Shown here piece after piece: positions 1 through 7,840 of a stretch of 48,952 nucleotides of DNA; positions within the stretch are counted from its first letter, which is position 1; each line of letters starts with the position of its first letter. The notes beneath the pieces were generated by a model, which saw only the letters and a list, made by a program, of their open reading frames with translations, had not been told where the DNA came from and did not search any database. Source of the DNA: Rubrivivax sp. (lineage in GTDB: Bacteria; Pseudomonadota; Gammaproteobacteria; Burkholderiales; Burkholderiaceae_C); contig JALHPY010000019.1 of assembly GCA_022842305.1 (NCBI GenBank), positions 1 through 48,952 on the forward strand, given 5' to 3'. The translations under genes and the position numbers were made by a program.

Positions 1-1
1 C

Positions 2-88
2 TGGGACGCGGCCGAGCATCTGCGCCGGGTGCTGGACAGCGGCGAATGGCGCCGCCCCGAGTTCAACCAGCGCCATGCGGTGACCTGA
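2..88 (+). CDS. kynU: Kynureninase, C-terminal end (partial)
   Basis: The first 28 codons read in frame 2 to a TGA at 86-88 and give a tail with the residues [12 protein letters not shown], which is the typical C-terminus of bacterial kynureninase. The enzyme cleaves kynurenine to anthranilate and alanine with PLP. The gene starts upstream of the window. Its stop codon overlaps the ATG of the tryptophan 2,3-dioxygenase gene (TGATG), so the two are translationally coupled parts of a tryptophan-to-anthranilate operon. The identification rests on a short tail plus this neighbour. Confidence 0.8.
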   Translation, partial: WDAAEHLRRVLDSGEWRRPEFNQRHAVT

Positions 89-942
89 TGGCCGGCTGCC
101 CGCAACACCCCGCCGAAGAAGGCGCCACCCACCACGACGCGCGCCTGGAATTCAGCGCCGCCATGAGCTATGGCGACTACCTGCACCTGGACGAGGTGCT
201 GAACGCCCAGCACCCGCTGAGCCCGGCGCACGACGAGATGCTGTTCATCGTGCAGCACCAGACCAGCGAGCTGTGGATGAAGCTGATGTTGCACGAGCTG
301 CGCGCGGCCATGGGCCACCTGGCAGCCGACGCGCTGCCGCCGGCCTTCAAGGGCCTGGCGCGCGTGTCGCGCATCCTGGAGCAGATGGTGCACGCCTGGG
401 ACGTGCTGGCCACGATGACGCCGCCAGAGTACAGCGCCATCCGCCCCTACCTGGCCGACAGCAGCGGCTTCCAGAGCTGGCAGTACCGCTGCATCGAGTT
501 CAGCCTGGGCAACAAGAACGCCGCGCTGCTGCGTCCGCACGCGCACCGCCCCGACCTGCTGGCGCACGTGGACGCCGCCTGGCGCGCGCCCTCGCTCTAC
601 GACGAGGCGCTGCGCCTGCTGGCGCGCCGCGGCCTGCCCGTGCCGGCCACGCACACCGAACGCGACTGGACCCAGCCCTACGCCGAAAGCGCCGAGGTCG
701 AGGCCGCCTGGCTGACGGTCTACCGTGCGCCGCAGACGCACTGGGACCTGTACCAACTGGGCGAGGAACTCACCGACCTGGAAGACAGCTTCCGCCTCTG
801 GCGCTTCCGCCACGTCACCACGGTGGAACGCGTGATCGGCTTCAAGCGCGGCACTGGCGGCACCAGCGGCGTGGCCTACCTGCGCAAGATGCTGGACACC
901 GTGCTCTTCCCCGAGATCTGGCGTCTGCGCACCGATCTCTGA
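88..942 (+). CDS. kynA: Tryptophan 2,3-dioxygenase
   Basis: This haem enzyme opens the indole ring of L-tryptophan to N-formylkynurenine, the first step of the kynurenine route. The 284-residue product has the family hallmarks: [14 protein letters not shown] near residue 55 (substrate-pocket His), [14 protein letters not shown] around 115, and [20 protein letters not shown] near 245 with the haem-ligand His, then GVAYLRKML at the C-terminus. The open frame extends 14 codons further upstream, but the ATG at 88 is preferred because it overlaps the kynU stop and gives the normal family length. It is cytoplasmic and homotetrameric in characterised relatives. Formamidase is not in the window and may lie upstream. 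Confidence 0.96.
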   Translation: MAGCPQHPAEEGATHHDARLEFSAAMSYGDYLHLDEVLNAQHPLSPAHDEMLFIVQHQTSELWMKLMLHELRAAMGHLAADALPPAFKGLARVSRILEQMVHAWDVLATMTPPEYSAIRPYLADSSGFQSWQYRCIEFSLGNKNAALLRPHAHRPDLLAHVDAAWRAPSLYDEALRLLARRGLPVPATHTERDWTQPYAESAEVEAAWLTVYRAPQTHWDLYQLGEELTDLEDSFRLWRFRHVTTVERVIGFKRGTGGTSGVAYLRKMLDTVLFPEIWRLRTDL

Positions 943-969
943 CGGGCGGCGGCGCCCAGCCCCGGCGCC

Positions 970-975
970 TAGAAT
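970..975 (+). promoter_or_regulatory. Possible -10 element upstream of aminopeptidase P
   Basis: TAGAAT lies 28 bases before the ATG at 1004 in the short gap after kynA. No convincing -35 box is visible, so this is only a weak candidate. Confidence 0.25.
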
Positions 976-1003
976 TTGCGACCCCCGCGCCCGGAGCCTG
1001 CCC

Positions 1004-2815
1004 ATGGACACCCGCACCTCGCCGATACGCCCGCGCATCGGCCAACTGCAGGCACTGCTGCGGCGCGAAGGCCTGCACGCGCTGCTGGTGCCGTCCAGCG
1101 ACCCGCACCTCAGCGAATACCTGCCCGAGCGCTGGCAGGGCCGGCAGTGGCTGTCGGGCTTCACCGGCTCGATGGCCACGCTGGTGGTGTGCGTGGACCG
1201 CGCCGCGCTGTTTGCCGACAGCCGCTACTGGGTGCAGGCCGAGGCCGAACTGGCCGGCACCGGCATCGCGCTCGAGAAGATACCCACCGGCAGCTCCGCG
1301 CAACACATCGACTGGCTGGTGCAGCAGGTGCCCCGCGGCGCCACCGTGGCCGTGGATGGCCAGGTGCTGGGCCTGGCCGCGGCCACCGCGCTGGCCCAGG
1401 CGCTGAGCGGCGCCGGGGTTCAACTGCGCACCGACCTCGACCTGCTGAACGAACTGTGGCCCGATCGCCCCGGCCTGCCGGCCCAGCCGCTGTACGAACA
1501 CGCGCCACCGCACGCCGTGCAGACGCGCGCCGCCAAGCTGGCCGCACTGCGCCAGACGATGGCCGCGCGCGCGGCCACGCACCACTTCGTGTCGACCGTG
1601 GACGACGTGGCCTGGATCACCAACCTGCGCGGCAGCGACGTGCCCTATAACCCGGTGTTCCTGGCGCACCTGCTGCTGGACGCCAGCGGTGCCACGCTGT
1701 TCATCGGCGAAGGCAAGGTCGACGCCGCGCTGGCCGCGGCCCTGGCCGCCGACGGCCTGCGCCTGGCGCCCTATGGCCAGGCCGGTGCGGCGCTGGCGGC
1801 ACTGCCCGCCGGCAGCCGGCTGCTGGTGGACCCGCGCCGCATCACCTGGGGCCTGCGCGCGCAGGTGGCGGCGGGCTGCGCGGTGATCGAGGCCATCAAT
1901 CCCAGCACGCTGCTCAAGAGCCGCAAGCTGCCGGCCGAAGCCGCCTTCATCCGCGAGGCCATGGTCGAGGACGGCGTCGCGATGTGCGAGTTCTACGCCG
2001 AGTTCGAGGCCGCGCTGGCCGCCGGCGAGCGCCTGACCGAACTCAGCGTGGACGAGCGCCTGAGCGCAGCGCGCGCCCGCCGCCCCGGCTTCATGGGCCT
2101 GAGCTTCCCGGTCATCGCCGGCTTCAACGCCAACGGCGCCATGCCGCATTACCGCGCCACACCCGAGTCGCACGCCGTGATCCAGGGCGACGGCCTGCTG
2201 CTCATCGACAGCGGCGGCCAGTACCTGGGCGGCACCACCGACATCACGCGCGTCTGGCCCATCGGCAGCGTCAGCGCGGCCATGCAGCGCGACTACACGC
2301 TGGTGCTCAAGGGCACGCTGGCCCTGTCGCGCACGCGCTTTCCGCGCGGCACGCCCAGCCCCATGCTGGACGCGTTGGCGCGTGCGCCGCTGTGGGAACA
2401 AGGCATCGAGTTCGGCCACGGCGTGGGCCACGGCGTGGGCTATTTCCTGGCCGTGCACGAAGGCCCGCAGAGCATCAGCAAGACCCAGCCCGACCCGAAC
2501 ATGGCGATGGAGCCGGGCATGGTCACGTCCATCGAGCCGGGCGTGTACCGCACCGGGCAATGGGGCGTGCGCATCGAGAACCTGGTGCTCAACGTGCCGG
2601 CCGCCACGCCCGAGGACGGCCGCTTCGGCGAGTTCCTGGAATTCGAGACGCTGACCCTGTGCCCCATCGACACGCGCTGCATCGAACGCAGCCTGCTGCG
2701 CGCCGATGAGATCGCCTGGCTGAACGGATACCACGCCACCGTGCGCGAGCGCCTGGCGCCGCGCGTGGCCGGCGCGGCGCTGGCCTGGCTGATCGAACGC
2801 ACGCAAGCGATCTGA
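1004..2815 (+). CDS. pepP: Xaa-Pro aminopeptidase (M24B family, large form)
   Basis: The 603-residue protein matches the long aminopeptidase P type, which removes an N-terminal residue followed by proline. Two creatinase-like N-terminal domains (about residues 10-300; SSDPHLSEYLPERW, GFTGSMATLVV) precede the pita-bread metallopeptidase domain. Metal-site motifs are visible: LLIDSGGQYLGGTTDITR (first Asp ligands), GHGVGHGVGYFLAVHEGP (His) and EPGMVTSIEPGVY followed by RIENLVLN (Glu ligands). A GGAG ribosome-binding site sits 7-8 bases before the ATG. It lies downstream of kynA, and the ROK kinase GTG begins two bases after its stop, so the two are probably co-transcribed. The family is cytoplasmic and acts in peptide turnover. 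Confidence 0.93.
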   Translation: MDTRTSPIRPRIGQLQALLRREGLHALLVPSSDPHLSEYLPERWQGRQWLSGFTGSMATLVVCVDRAALFADSRYWVQAEAELAGTGIALEKIPTGSSAQHIDWLVQQVPRGATVAVDGQVLGLAAATALAQALSGAGVQLRTDLDLLNELWPDRPGLPAQPLYEHAPPHAVQTRAAKLAALRQTMAARAATHHFVSTVDDVAWITNLRGSDVPYNPVFLAHLLLDASGATLFIGEGKVDAALAAALAADGLRLAPYGQAGAALAALPAGSRLLVDPRRITWGLRAQVAAGCAVIEAINPSTLLKSRKLPAEAAFIREAMVEDGVAMCEFYAEFEAALAAGERLTELSVDERLSAARARRPGFMGLSFPVIAGFNANGAMPHYRATPESHAVIQGDGLLLIDSGGQYLGGTTDITRVWPIGSVSAAMQRDYTLVLKGTLALSRTRFPRGTPSPMLDALARAPLWEQGIEFGHGVGHGVGYFLAVHEGPQSISKTQPDPNMAMEPGMVTSIEPGVYRTGQWGVRIENLVLNVPAATPEDGRFGEFLEFETLTLCPIDTRCIERSLLRADEIAWLNGYHATVRERLAPRVAGAALAWLIERTQAI

Positions 2816-2817
2816 GC

Positions 2818-3741
2818 GTGCTGGCGCTGGGCCTGGACCTGGGCGGCACCAAGCTCGCCGCCGCGCTGCTGGATGCCGGCGGAGCCACCCTATGGCAGCA
2901 GCGCTGGGCCACGCCGCAAGGCAGCTACGAAGGCACGCTGGACACCATAGCCACCGCGGTGCAGGCCGCGCAGCAAGCGGCGGCCGGCCGGCCCTTCAGC
3001 ATCGGCGTGGGCACACCCGGCACGCAGACCGCGGCCGGGCTGATGAAGAACTGCAACTCCACCTGCCTGATCGGCCGGCCGCTGCAGGCCGACCTGCAGG
3101 CGCGCCTGGGCCGGCCGGTGGCGCTGGCCAACGACGCCAATTGCCTGGCGCTGTCCGAAGCCACCGACGGCGCGGGTGCGGGCGCCGACGTGGTGTTTGC
3201 CGTCATCCTGGGCACCGGCGCCGGGGCCGGCATTGCGGTGCACGGCCGCGTGCTCAGCGGCCCCAACGGCCTGGCCGGCGAATGGGGTCACAACCCGCTG
3301 CCCTGGGGCGCGCCCGGCGAAGACCCGCCCTGGCCCTGCTACTGTGGCCGCAGCGGCTGCGTCGAAGCCTACGTCAGCGGCAGCGGCCTGGCGCGCGACC
3401 ATGCTCACGTCAGCGGCGAGGCGCTTACGGGCGAGGCCATCGTGGCGCGAGCCGAAGCCGGCAACGCCGCCTGCGCCGCCACGCTGGAGCGCCACGCGCT
3501 GCGCCTGGCGCGTGCGCTGGCCGCGGTCATCAACCTGCTGGACCCGGACGTCATCGTGCTGGGCGGCGGGCTCTCGCGGCTGCAGCACCTGTACACGCGC
3601 GTGCCGGCGCTGTGGGGCACCTGGGTGTTTGCCGCGGGTGGCGTCGAGCCGGTGCACACGCGCCTGCTGCCCAGCCTGCACGGCGATGCCTCGGGCGTGC
3701 GTGGCGCGGCCTGGGTCGGGCGCAGGGCGGCAGCCGGCTGA
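2818..3741 (+). CDS. ROK-family sugar kinase, fructokinase-like
   Basis: The 307-residue protein has the ROK layout: an N-terminal phosphate loop GLDLGGTKLAAALL, a central NDANCLALSE, ATP-site glycines GTGAGAGI, EWGHNPLPW with the catalytic region, and the zinc-binding CYCGRSGCVEAYVSG. Spacing and the GHNPLPW/CYCG signature resemble E. coli Mak (fructokinase) more than NagK, but substrate cannot be read from sequence alone. Start is GTG at 2818, two bases after the pepP stop, which implies coupled translation; no other start fits the glycine-rich N-terminus. It ends nine bases before the convergent alternative oxidase gene. Confidence 0.88.
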   Translation: MLALGLDLGGTKLAAALLDAGGATLWQQRWATPQGSYEGTLDTIATAVQAAQQAAAGRPFSIGVGTPGTQTAAGLMKNCNSTCLIGRPLQADLQARLGRPVALANDANCLALSEATDGAGAGADVVFAVILGTGAGAGIAVHGRVLSGPNGLAGEWGHNPLPWGAPGEDPPWPCYCGRSGCVEAYVSGSGLARDHAHVSGEALTGEAIVARAEAGNAACAATLERHALRLARALAAVINLLDPDVIVLGGGLSRLQHLYTRVPALWGTWVFAAGGVEPVHTRLLPSLHGDASGVRGAAWVGRRAAAG

Positions 3742-3750
3742 AGCCGGGCC

Positions 3751-4389
3751 TCAGGCTCCGGCCAGCTGGCTGGCAAAGCCGTGGTTCACGTCGCGGTGCT
3801 GCGCTTCATCGGCACGCACCGCGCACACCAGTTCGCGCAAGCGGGCGTCGGCGGGCAGCTTCCAGTAGCGCAGCGCGATCTCGGGCGCCGGCACGTTGGC
3901 GGCGCGGCCACTGTCGATCTCGGCCAGGTAGCGCGTGTAGCTGAGCACCGCCTCTTCCTCGAAATAGCCCACGAGCCGGTGCGCCGTGCGCCGCGAGACC
4001 AGGTACAGCAGCAGGAAGGCGGCAAAGAAGATCCACTGCGCCAGCAGGATCAGCCCCCGCTCCAGCGCCGTGGGCTGGGCGATCTGCACGAAGCTCATCA
4101 GGTGCATGCGCTCGTTCTCGGCCTCGTCCATGAGCCGGCGTATCCAGCCGTCGTCGTCGACCATGCGGCGCAGACAGTGCAGGTGCGTGGCCATGGCGCC
4201 CACCATGCCCGGCACCGCCGCCACGGTTTCCAGCACCACGGCGCGGTGGCCGTAGCGCTGCGCGAAGAACAGGTCGGCCAGCCAGCGCATCAAGCGCGTG
4301 GCGGCCAGCGCGAAGCGGTCCGACGCGTCCTGCGGCGCGTGGTGCGGGGGCGCCGCGCTGGCGTCGTTCACGTCGGGGAGACCGGGCAT
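3751..4389 (-). CDS. aox: Alternative oxidase (cyanide-insensitive ubiquinol oxidase)
   Basis: The 212-residue protein is a short bacterial alternative oxidase: a diiron enzyme on the inner membrane that oxidises ubiquinol and reduces oxygen to water without pumping protons. All four diiron motifs are present: LETVA (about residue 53), NERMHL (about 91), FEEEAV (about 143) and ADEAQHRDVNH (about 194). In the last, the common HH is QH, but the ligand spacing E-x-x-H is kept. A hydrophobic stretch at about 110-131 fits the membrane-embedded face. The start ATG at 4389 gives a normal bacterial length. It is divergent from an unknown gene at 4613. In other bacteria such genes respond to nitric oxide or cyanide, but no known operator is recognisable here. 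Confidence 0.93.
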   Translation of the reverse strand: MPGLPDVNDASAAPPHHAPQDASDRFALAATRLMRWLADLFFAQRYGHRAVVLETVAAVPGMVGAMATHLHCLRRMVDDDGWIRRLMDEAENERMHLMSFVQIAQPTALERGLILLAQWIFFAAFLLLYLVSRRTAHRLVGYFEEEAVLSYTRYLAEIDSGRAANVPAPEIALRYWKLPADARLRELVCAVRADEAQHRDVNHGFASQLAGA

Positions 4390-4612
4390 GGCTTAATCGC
4401 AGCTCCAGCAGCAGTCGCCCACTGTGTGCGGCCTGCGTCGGCGGGTCTGTGCGCTGCGGCACCGTGGCCAAGTCGGCCGTGCCCAGCCCCCTGCCCCAGC
4501 GGCGGCGGGCTCGTCCTGGGCCGCGTCCAGCGTGCGCCTGTGCGCTGTCAAACAGACCGCGGCCACAGCGCACTGCGACCATGCACACAAATCCGAGCCG
4601 CAGGAGCGTTGC

Positions 4613-5059
4613 ATGTCCCAGACCGAGAACAACCCGGCGCCGCCGGCGGCGATCGACGCCGACACCGACCTGGAAGCCGACAGCCTGCCCACGTCCTTTG
4701 GCGTCTTCAAGCCGGTGGGCTACGTGATGATGGGCCTGCCGACGCAAGGCCAGGCCGATGCGCTGCAGATGGCGCTGCAGGGCGCCGGGTGGCCGGCCCC
4801 GACCCTGCACCGCTTCGCCCCGCTCGAGAGCGTGTCCGAGCTGCAGGCGCTGGTGGACAAGGCCGGCCCCTTGTCCGGCTTCGGCTACGAGATCACCTTG
4901 CTGCGCCGTTACCTCAAGCTGGCGCAAGCGGGCTGGCGCTGGTTGCTGGTCAAGGTGGACGACGCCGACCATGCCGCGGCCGCGTGCGAAGTCGCCCGCG
5001 GCTGCGGCGCCACCCTGGGCGTCTACTACCGCAGTCTCACCGTCGAAGAACTGATCTGA
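4613..5059 (+). CDS. Conserved hypothetical protein, possible stress-related alpha/beta protein
   Basis: The predicted 148-residue acidic soluble protein has no signal peptide. After a low-complexity N-terminus rich in Ala, Pro and Asp, a globular part begins GVFKPVGYVMMGLPT and ends TLGVYYRSLTVEELI. The pattern of a conserved F-x-P-x-G strand, alternating helices and a final L(T/E)IEELI-type tail recalls small unassigned proteobacterial proteins that somewhat resemble YflT-type general stress proteins; that comparison is from memory and function is unknown. The open frame reaches back to 4424, but ATG 4613 is chosen because CAGGAG stands seven bases before it. The gene is divergent from alternative oxidase and followed by osmC, a context suggesting oxidative or respiratory stress. 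Confidence 0.72.
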   Translation: MSQTENNPAPPAAIDADTDLEADSLPTSFGVFKPVGYVMMGLPTQGQADALQMALQGAGWPAPTLHRFAPLESVSELQALVDKAGPLSGFGYEITLLRRYLKLAQAGWRWLLVKVDDADHAAAACEVARGCGATLGVYYRSLTVEELI

Positions 5060-5208
5060 CGAAGGGCCGGCGCGCGCCGTCGCCGGGCGCCCGTTCTGTG
5101 TGCTTGCGGACAGACGCCCGAGACCGCCGCACAGAGCATGCGGGCGCAGGCCGCCGAGCCCTCCGCCAGCATCCCTGCCAGCACCCCACCACCCCATCAG
5201 GAATCCCC

Positions 5209-5661
5209 ATGTCCGAAAAATCCGCCAGTGTTCTTTGGGCCGGCTCCGGCAAGCAGGGCCAAGGCCAGATCAGCACCGAAACCGGGGCGCTGATGGACTA
5301 CCCCTACGGCTTTGCCAGCCGCTTTGGCGACGAACGCCGTGGCAGCAACCCCGAAGAGCTGCTGGCCGCTGCGCATGCCGCCTGCTTCACCATGGCGTTT
5401 TCATTCGCCTGCGACAAGGCCGGCTTCCCCACGAGCACGGTGGACACCCGCGCCCAGGTGCGCCTGTCGACGCAGGGCGAAGGCTTCGTGATCGACCGCA
5501 TCGCGCTGCACATGCAGGCTGCGGTGCCCGGCCTGGACGAAGCCCGGTTCCAGCAGATCGCACAGTCGGCCAAGCGCGATTGCCCGTTGTCCAAGGCGCT
5601 GGCCAGCGTGGCCGAGATCAGCCTGCAGGCCAGCCTGCAGCCGACGCCCGTGCCGGCTTAG
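5209..5661 (+). CDS. osmC: OsmC-family peroxiredoxin
   Basis: The 150-residue protein carries the two redox cysteines of the OsmC/Ohr family: Cys in AAHAACFTMAFSF (about residue 63) and Cys in RDCPLSKAL (about 127). It also has the SNPEELLAAAHAAC stretch typical of the OsmC subgroup, as opposed to Ohr. Such proteins reduce organic hydroperoxides in the cytoplasm, with the first Cys attacked by peroxide and the second resolving. A CAGGAA ribosome-binding site lies before ATG 5209; a longer open frame upstream is non-coding. The gene follows the unknown gene at 4613 by 149 bases in the same direction. Downstream it converges on a small exported protein. Confidence 0.9.
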   Translation: MSEKSASVLWAGSGKQGQGQISTETGALMDYPYGFASRFGDERRGSNPEELLAAAHAACFTMAFSFACDKAGFPTSTVDTRAQVRLSTQGEGFVIDRIALHMQAAVPGLDEARFQQIAQSAKRDCPLSKALASVAEISLQASLQPTPVPA

Positions 5662-5703
5662 ATGCGCTCGGTGGCGCCAGAATCTGCGCCTTGCGGCGCC
5701 CGG

Positions 5704-5722
5704 CAAGGCCTGAAGGGCCTTG
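5704..5722. terminator. Possible bidirectional hairpin between convergent genes
   Basis: A perfect 7-bp inverted repeat CAAGGCC / GGCCTTG with a 5-base loop sits between the osmC stop and the convergent gene ending at 5743. There is no clear T-run on either side, so termination is only plausible. Confidence 0.3.
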
Positions 5723-5742
5723 TCGAGCCCGAGGCCTTGGAC

Positions 5743-6162
5743 TCAGTCGCGGCGCGGATTGTTGGGTGCCCGGTCGAGCCGGTTGGGCACGCCGTCACCA
5801 TCGCGATCGCGATCCCGGGCATTGGGGATGCCATCGCGGTCACGGTCGCCGCGGGCCCAGGCGCCGCGCCGCTGTTCCCAGCGACCGTCGCGCTCGACCC
5901 AGCTCGGCTGCGCGTAGATGTAGCCCGGCCGGCTGCGCATCCAGGAGCCGGCCACCCAGCGGTGGCGCTGCTGCCTGTTGTTCCAGTTCCAGTAGCCGGG
6001 CGACCAGTCGTAGCCACGGCGCGCCCGCGGCACAGCCTCGTCGCGCGGCGGCGGCGGCGCGATGCGGATGTACACGCTGCTGGCAGGGGCGGCCACCACG
6101 GGCGTGACCGCGGGGCCGAGGGTGGCCGCCACGAAGGCGGCAAACAGGATTCTCTTGAGCAT
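5743..6162 (-). CDS. Exported YXWGXW-type protein with acidic repeat tail
   Basis: The 139-residue protein starts MLKRILFAAFVAATLGPAV, a Sec signal peptide with cleavage near AAPA at about residue 24. The mature part has a proline-rich linker and aromatic repeats (YDWSPGYWNWNN, HRWVAGSWM, WVERDGRWEQRRGAW) of the WxxGxW type seen in small periplasmic or surface proteins of Burkholderiales. The last third, GDRDRDGIPNARDRDRDGDG and onward, reads like short calcium-type DxDxDG repeats. The frame extends ten codons upstream, but ATG 6162 follows CCGGAGAC. Function is unknown; a cell-envelope role with possible Ca2+ binding is inference. Confidence 0.75.
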   Translation of the reverse strand: MLKRILFAAFVAATLGPAVTPVVAAPASSVYIRIAPPPPRDEAVPRARRGYDWSPGYWNWNNRQQRHRWVAGSWMRSRPGYIYAQPSWVERDGRWEQRRGAWARGDRDRDGIPNARDRDRDGDGVPNRLDRAPNNPRRD

Positions 6163-6280
6163 CGAAGTCTCCGGTAAGCACAGAGCGCCCACTGTGGACC
6201 TCGATGACCCGGCGCGACGTAGGCCGAGAGGCCGTGCGCCGGTAGGCGCTGCCGCGATTCGTCAGCGCAGCCTCAGATGC

Positions 6281-7576
6281 TCAGCCCGCGCCCAGGTGCC
6301 GCGCCTGCGCGGCCAGCTCGGCGCGGAAGTCGGGGTGCGCGATGGCGATCAGCTCGGCTGCCCGCTGCCGCGCCGACTTGCCGCGCAACTGCGCCACACC
6401 GTATTCGGTGACCACGTAATCGACATCGTTCTTGCTGGTGGTGACGTGGGTGCCCGGCGTCAACGTGGGCACGATGCGCGACAGCGTGTCGCCCTTGGCC
6501 GTGGACGGCAGCACGATGAAGGCCTTGCCGCCGCGCGAGCGGTTGGCGGCGCGCACGAAGTCCACCTGACCGCCCGTGCCCGAATAAGGCGTGGGGCCCA
6601 GGCTTTCGGAGCCGCACTGGCCCAGCAGGTCGATCTGCAGCGTGGCGTTGATGGCCACCAGATTGTCGTTCTGGCCGGCCAGGGCAGGGTCATTGGTGAA
6701 GTCCACCGGGTGGATTTCCAGCGCCGGGTTGCGGTGCATGAAACGGTACAGCCGGGCCGAGCCCAGCGCAAAGGTGGCCACCATCTTGCCGGGCAGGTAG
6801 TTCTTGCGCCGGTTGGTGACGGCGCCGCTTTCCACCAGCGTCAGGATGCCGTCACCGATCATTTCGGTGTGTATGCCCAGGTCGTGCTTGCCGGTGAGCT
6901 GCATCACCACGGCATCGGGGATGCCGCCATAGCCGATCTGCAGCGTCGAGCCGTCGTCGATCAGATCGGCCACGTACTTGCCGATGGCCTGCTGCACCGG
7001 GCCGATCTTGGGCAGTCCGACCTCGAGCACCGGCTCGCTGCTTTCCACCAGCGCCGCCACCTGCGAGATGTGCACATGGCAGTTGCCGAAGGCGAACGGC
7101 ACCTGGGGGTTGACCTCCAGCACCACCGCGCGCGCCTTGGCCACGGCGGCCATGGTGTAGTCGGCGCCCAGGCTGAGCGCGAAGTTGCCGTTCTCGTCCA
7201 TGGGCGAAGCCATCGAGAACACCACGTCGGACGGGATCAGCCCGCGCTCGATCAGGCTGGGCAGTTCCGAGAAGCAGTTGGGGATGAAGTCGATCCAGCC
7301 CGCCTGCCCGCCGGCGCGCGTGGCGCCACCGTAGAAGAAGGCGACGTGCCGCACGTGGTCCACCGTGGCGGGGTCGATGTAGTCGTACTTGCGCACGCCC
7401 AGGATCTGCGCCACCTTCACGTCGCGCAGCGTGCGCCGCCGGTCGGACAAGGCCGTCAGCAGGGCCGGCGGCTCGGCCACGCCGGTTGGCACGATGATGA
7501 AGTCAGCGTCGCGCACCAGGGCCACGGCGTCGGCCGCAGACATGCGCTTGGATTGGTACTGGGCCTGGTGGGACAT
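6281..7576 (-). CDS. Acetyl-CoA hydrolase/transferase (4-hydroxybutyrate CoA-transferase type)
   Basis: The 431-residue protein belongs to the family of acetyl-CoA hydrolases and class I CoA-transferases (COG0427). Seen motifs are VPTGVAEPPALL near the N-terminus, LQIGYGGIPDAV in the middle, and GQCGSESLGPTPYSGTGGQV, where the Glu of CGSES is the expected catalytic residue forming the CoA thioester. The C-terminus has VVTEYGVAQLRGKS, a strong family signature. It would move CoA between acyl groups in the cytoplasm; the specific acceptor is not readable. Start ATG 7576 (preceded by CCGGAGCC) is preferred over an ATG eight codons upstream. It is divergent from the DUF6502 gene, across 264 bases in which I see only that gene's promoter/operator. 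Confidence 0.9.
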   Translation of the reverse strand: MSHQAQYQSKRMSAADAVALVRDADFIIVPTGVAEPPALLTALSDRRRTLRDVKVAQILGVRKYDYIDPATVDHVRHVAFFYGGATRAGGQAGWIDFIPNCFSELPSLIERGLIPSDVVFSMASPMDENGNFALSLGADYTMAAVAKARAVVLEVNPQVPFAFGNCHVHISQVAALVESSEPVLEVGLPKIGPVQQAIGKYVADLIDDGSTLQIGYGGIPDAVVMQLTGKHDLGIHTEMIGDGILTLVESGAVTNRRKNYLPGKMVATFALGSARLYRFMHRNPALEIHPVDFTNDPALAGQNDNLVAINATLQIDLLGQCGSESLGPTPYSGTGGQVDFVRAANRSRGGKAFIVLPSTAKGDTLSRIVPTLTPGTHVTTSKNDVDYVVTEYGVAQLRGKSARQRAAELIAIAHPDFRAELAAQARHLGAG

Positions 7577-7804
7577 GCGGGCTCCGGATGGGTGATGCAC
7601 CCCGGCCGCGCAGGCAGGGGCGCCTACCCGGCGATGGTAGCCAATGGGGCGGGCTCACCCGCTCGATGCCGAAGGCCTCATCGCTGGGCATCGGAAGCAC
7701 ACGCCGGGTCTGCCCCCCGGCGCGATCGATACCACGCTCCTGCCGCCCCGATGGTGAGAAGCACAACTCGACACACCTTGGGCGAGCTGTGCGCTCGTGT
7801 CGGC

Positions 7805-7832
7805 TTGACTTTGCCGAAATTTGGGATAAATT
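7805..7832 (+). promoter_or_regulatory. Putative promoter of the DUF6502 gene
   Basis: TTGACT (7805-7810) and TAAATT (7827-7832) are separated by 16 bases and stand immediately before ATG 7841. Transcription would begin about two bases before the start codon, so the message would be nearly leaderless; no Shine-Dalgarno sequence is present. Confidence 0.5.
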
Positions 7833-7838
7833 TCCCAA
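7821..7838. promoter_or_regulatory. 18-bp inverted repeat, putative operator
   Basis: TTGGGATAAATTTCCCAA is a perfect inverted repeat of two 6-bp arms (TTGGGA / TCCCAA) around a 6-base AT spacer. The spacer coincides with the likely -10 element and the repeat ends two bases before the start codon. This position is typical of an autoregulatory operator, possibly for the DUF6502 protein itself (inference). Confidence 0.5.
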
Positions 7839-7840
7839 CC

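Noticed and set aside
842..2806. Long minus-strand open frame opposite aminopeptidase P
   Set aside because: Its product is Gln/His/Arg/Ala-rich without motifs, a typical shadow in high-GC DNA; the plus strand encodes a clear M24 peptidase.
6062..7840. Plus-strand extension upstream of the DUF6502 gene
   Set aside because: It is antisense to the CoA-transferase gene and has low-complexity composition; the conserved protein begins at ATG 7841.
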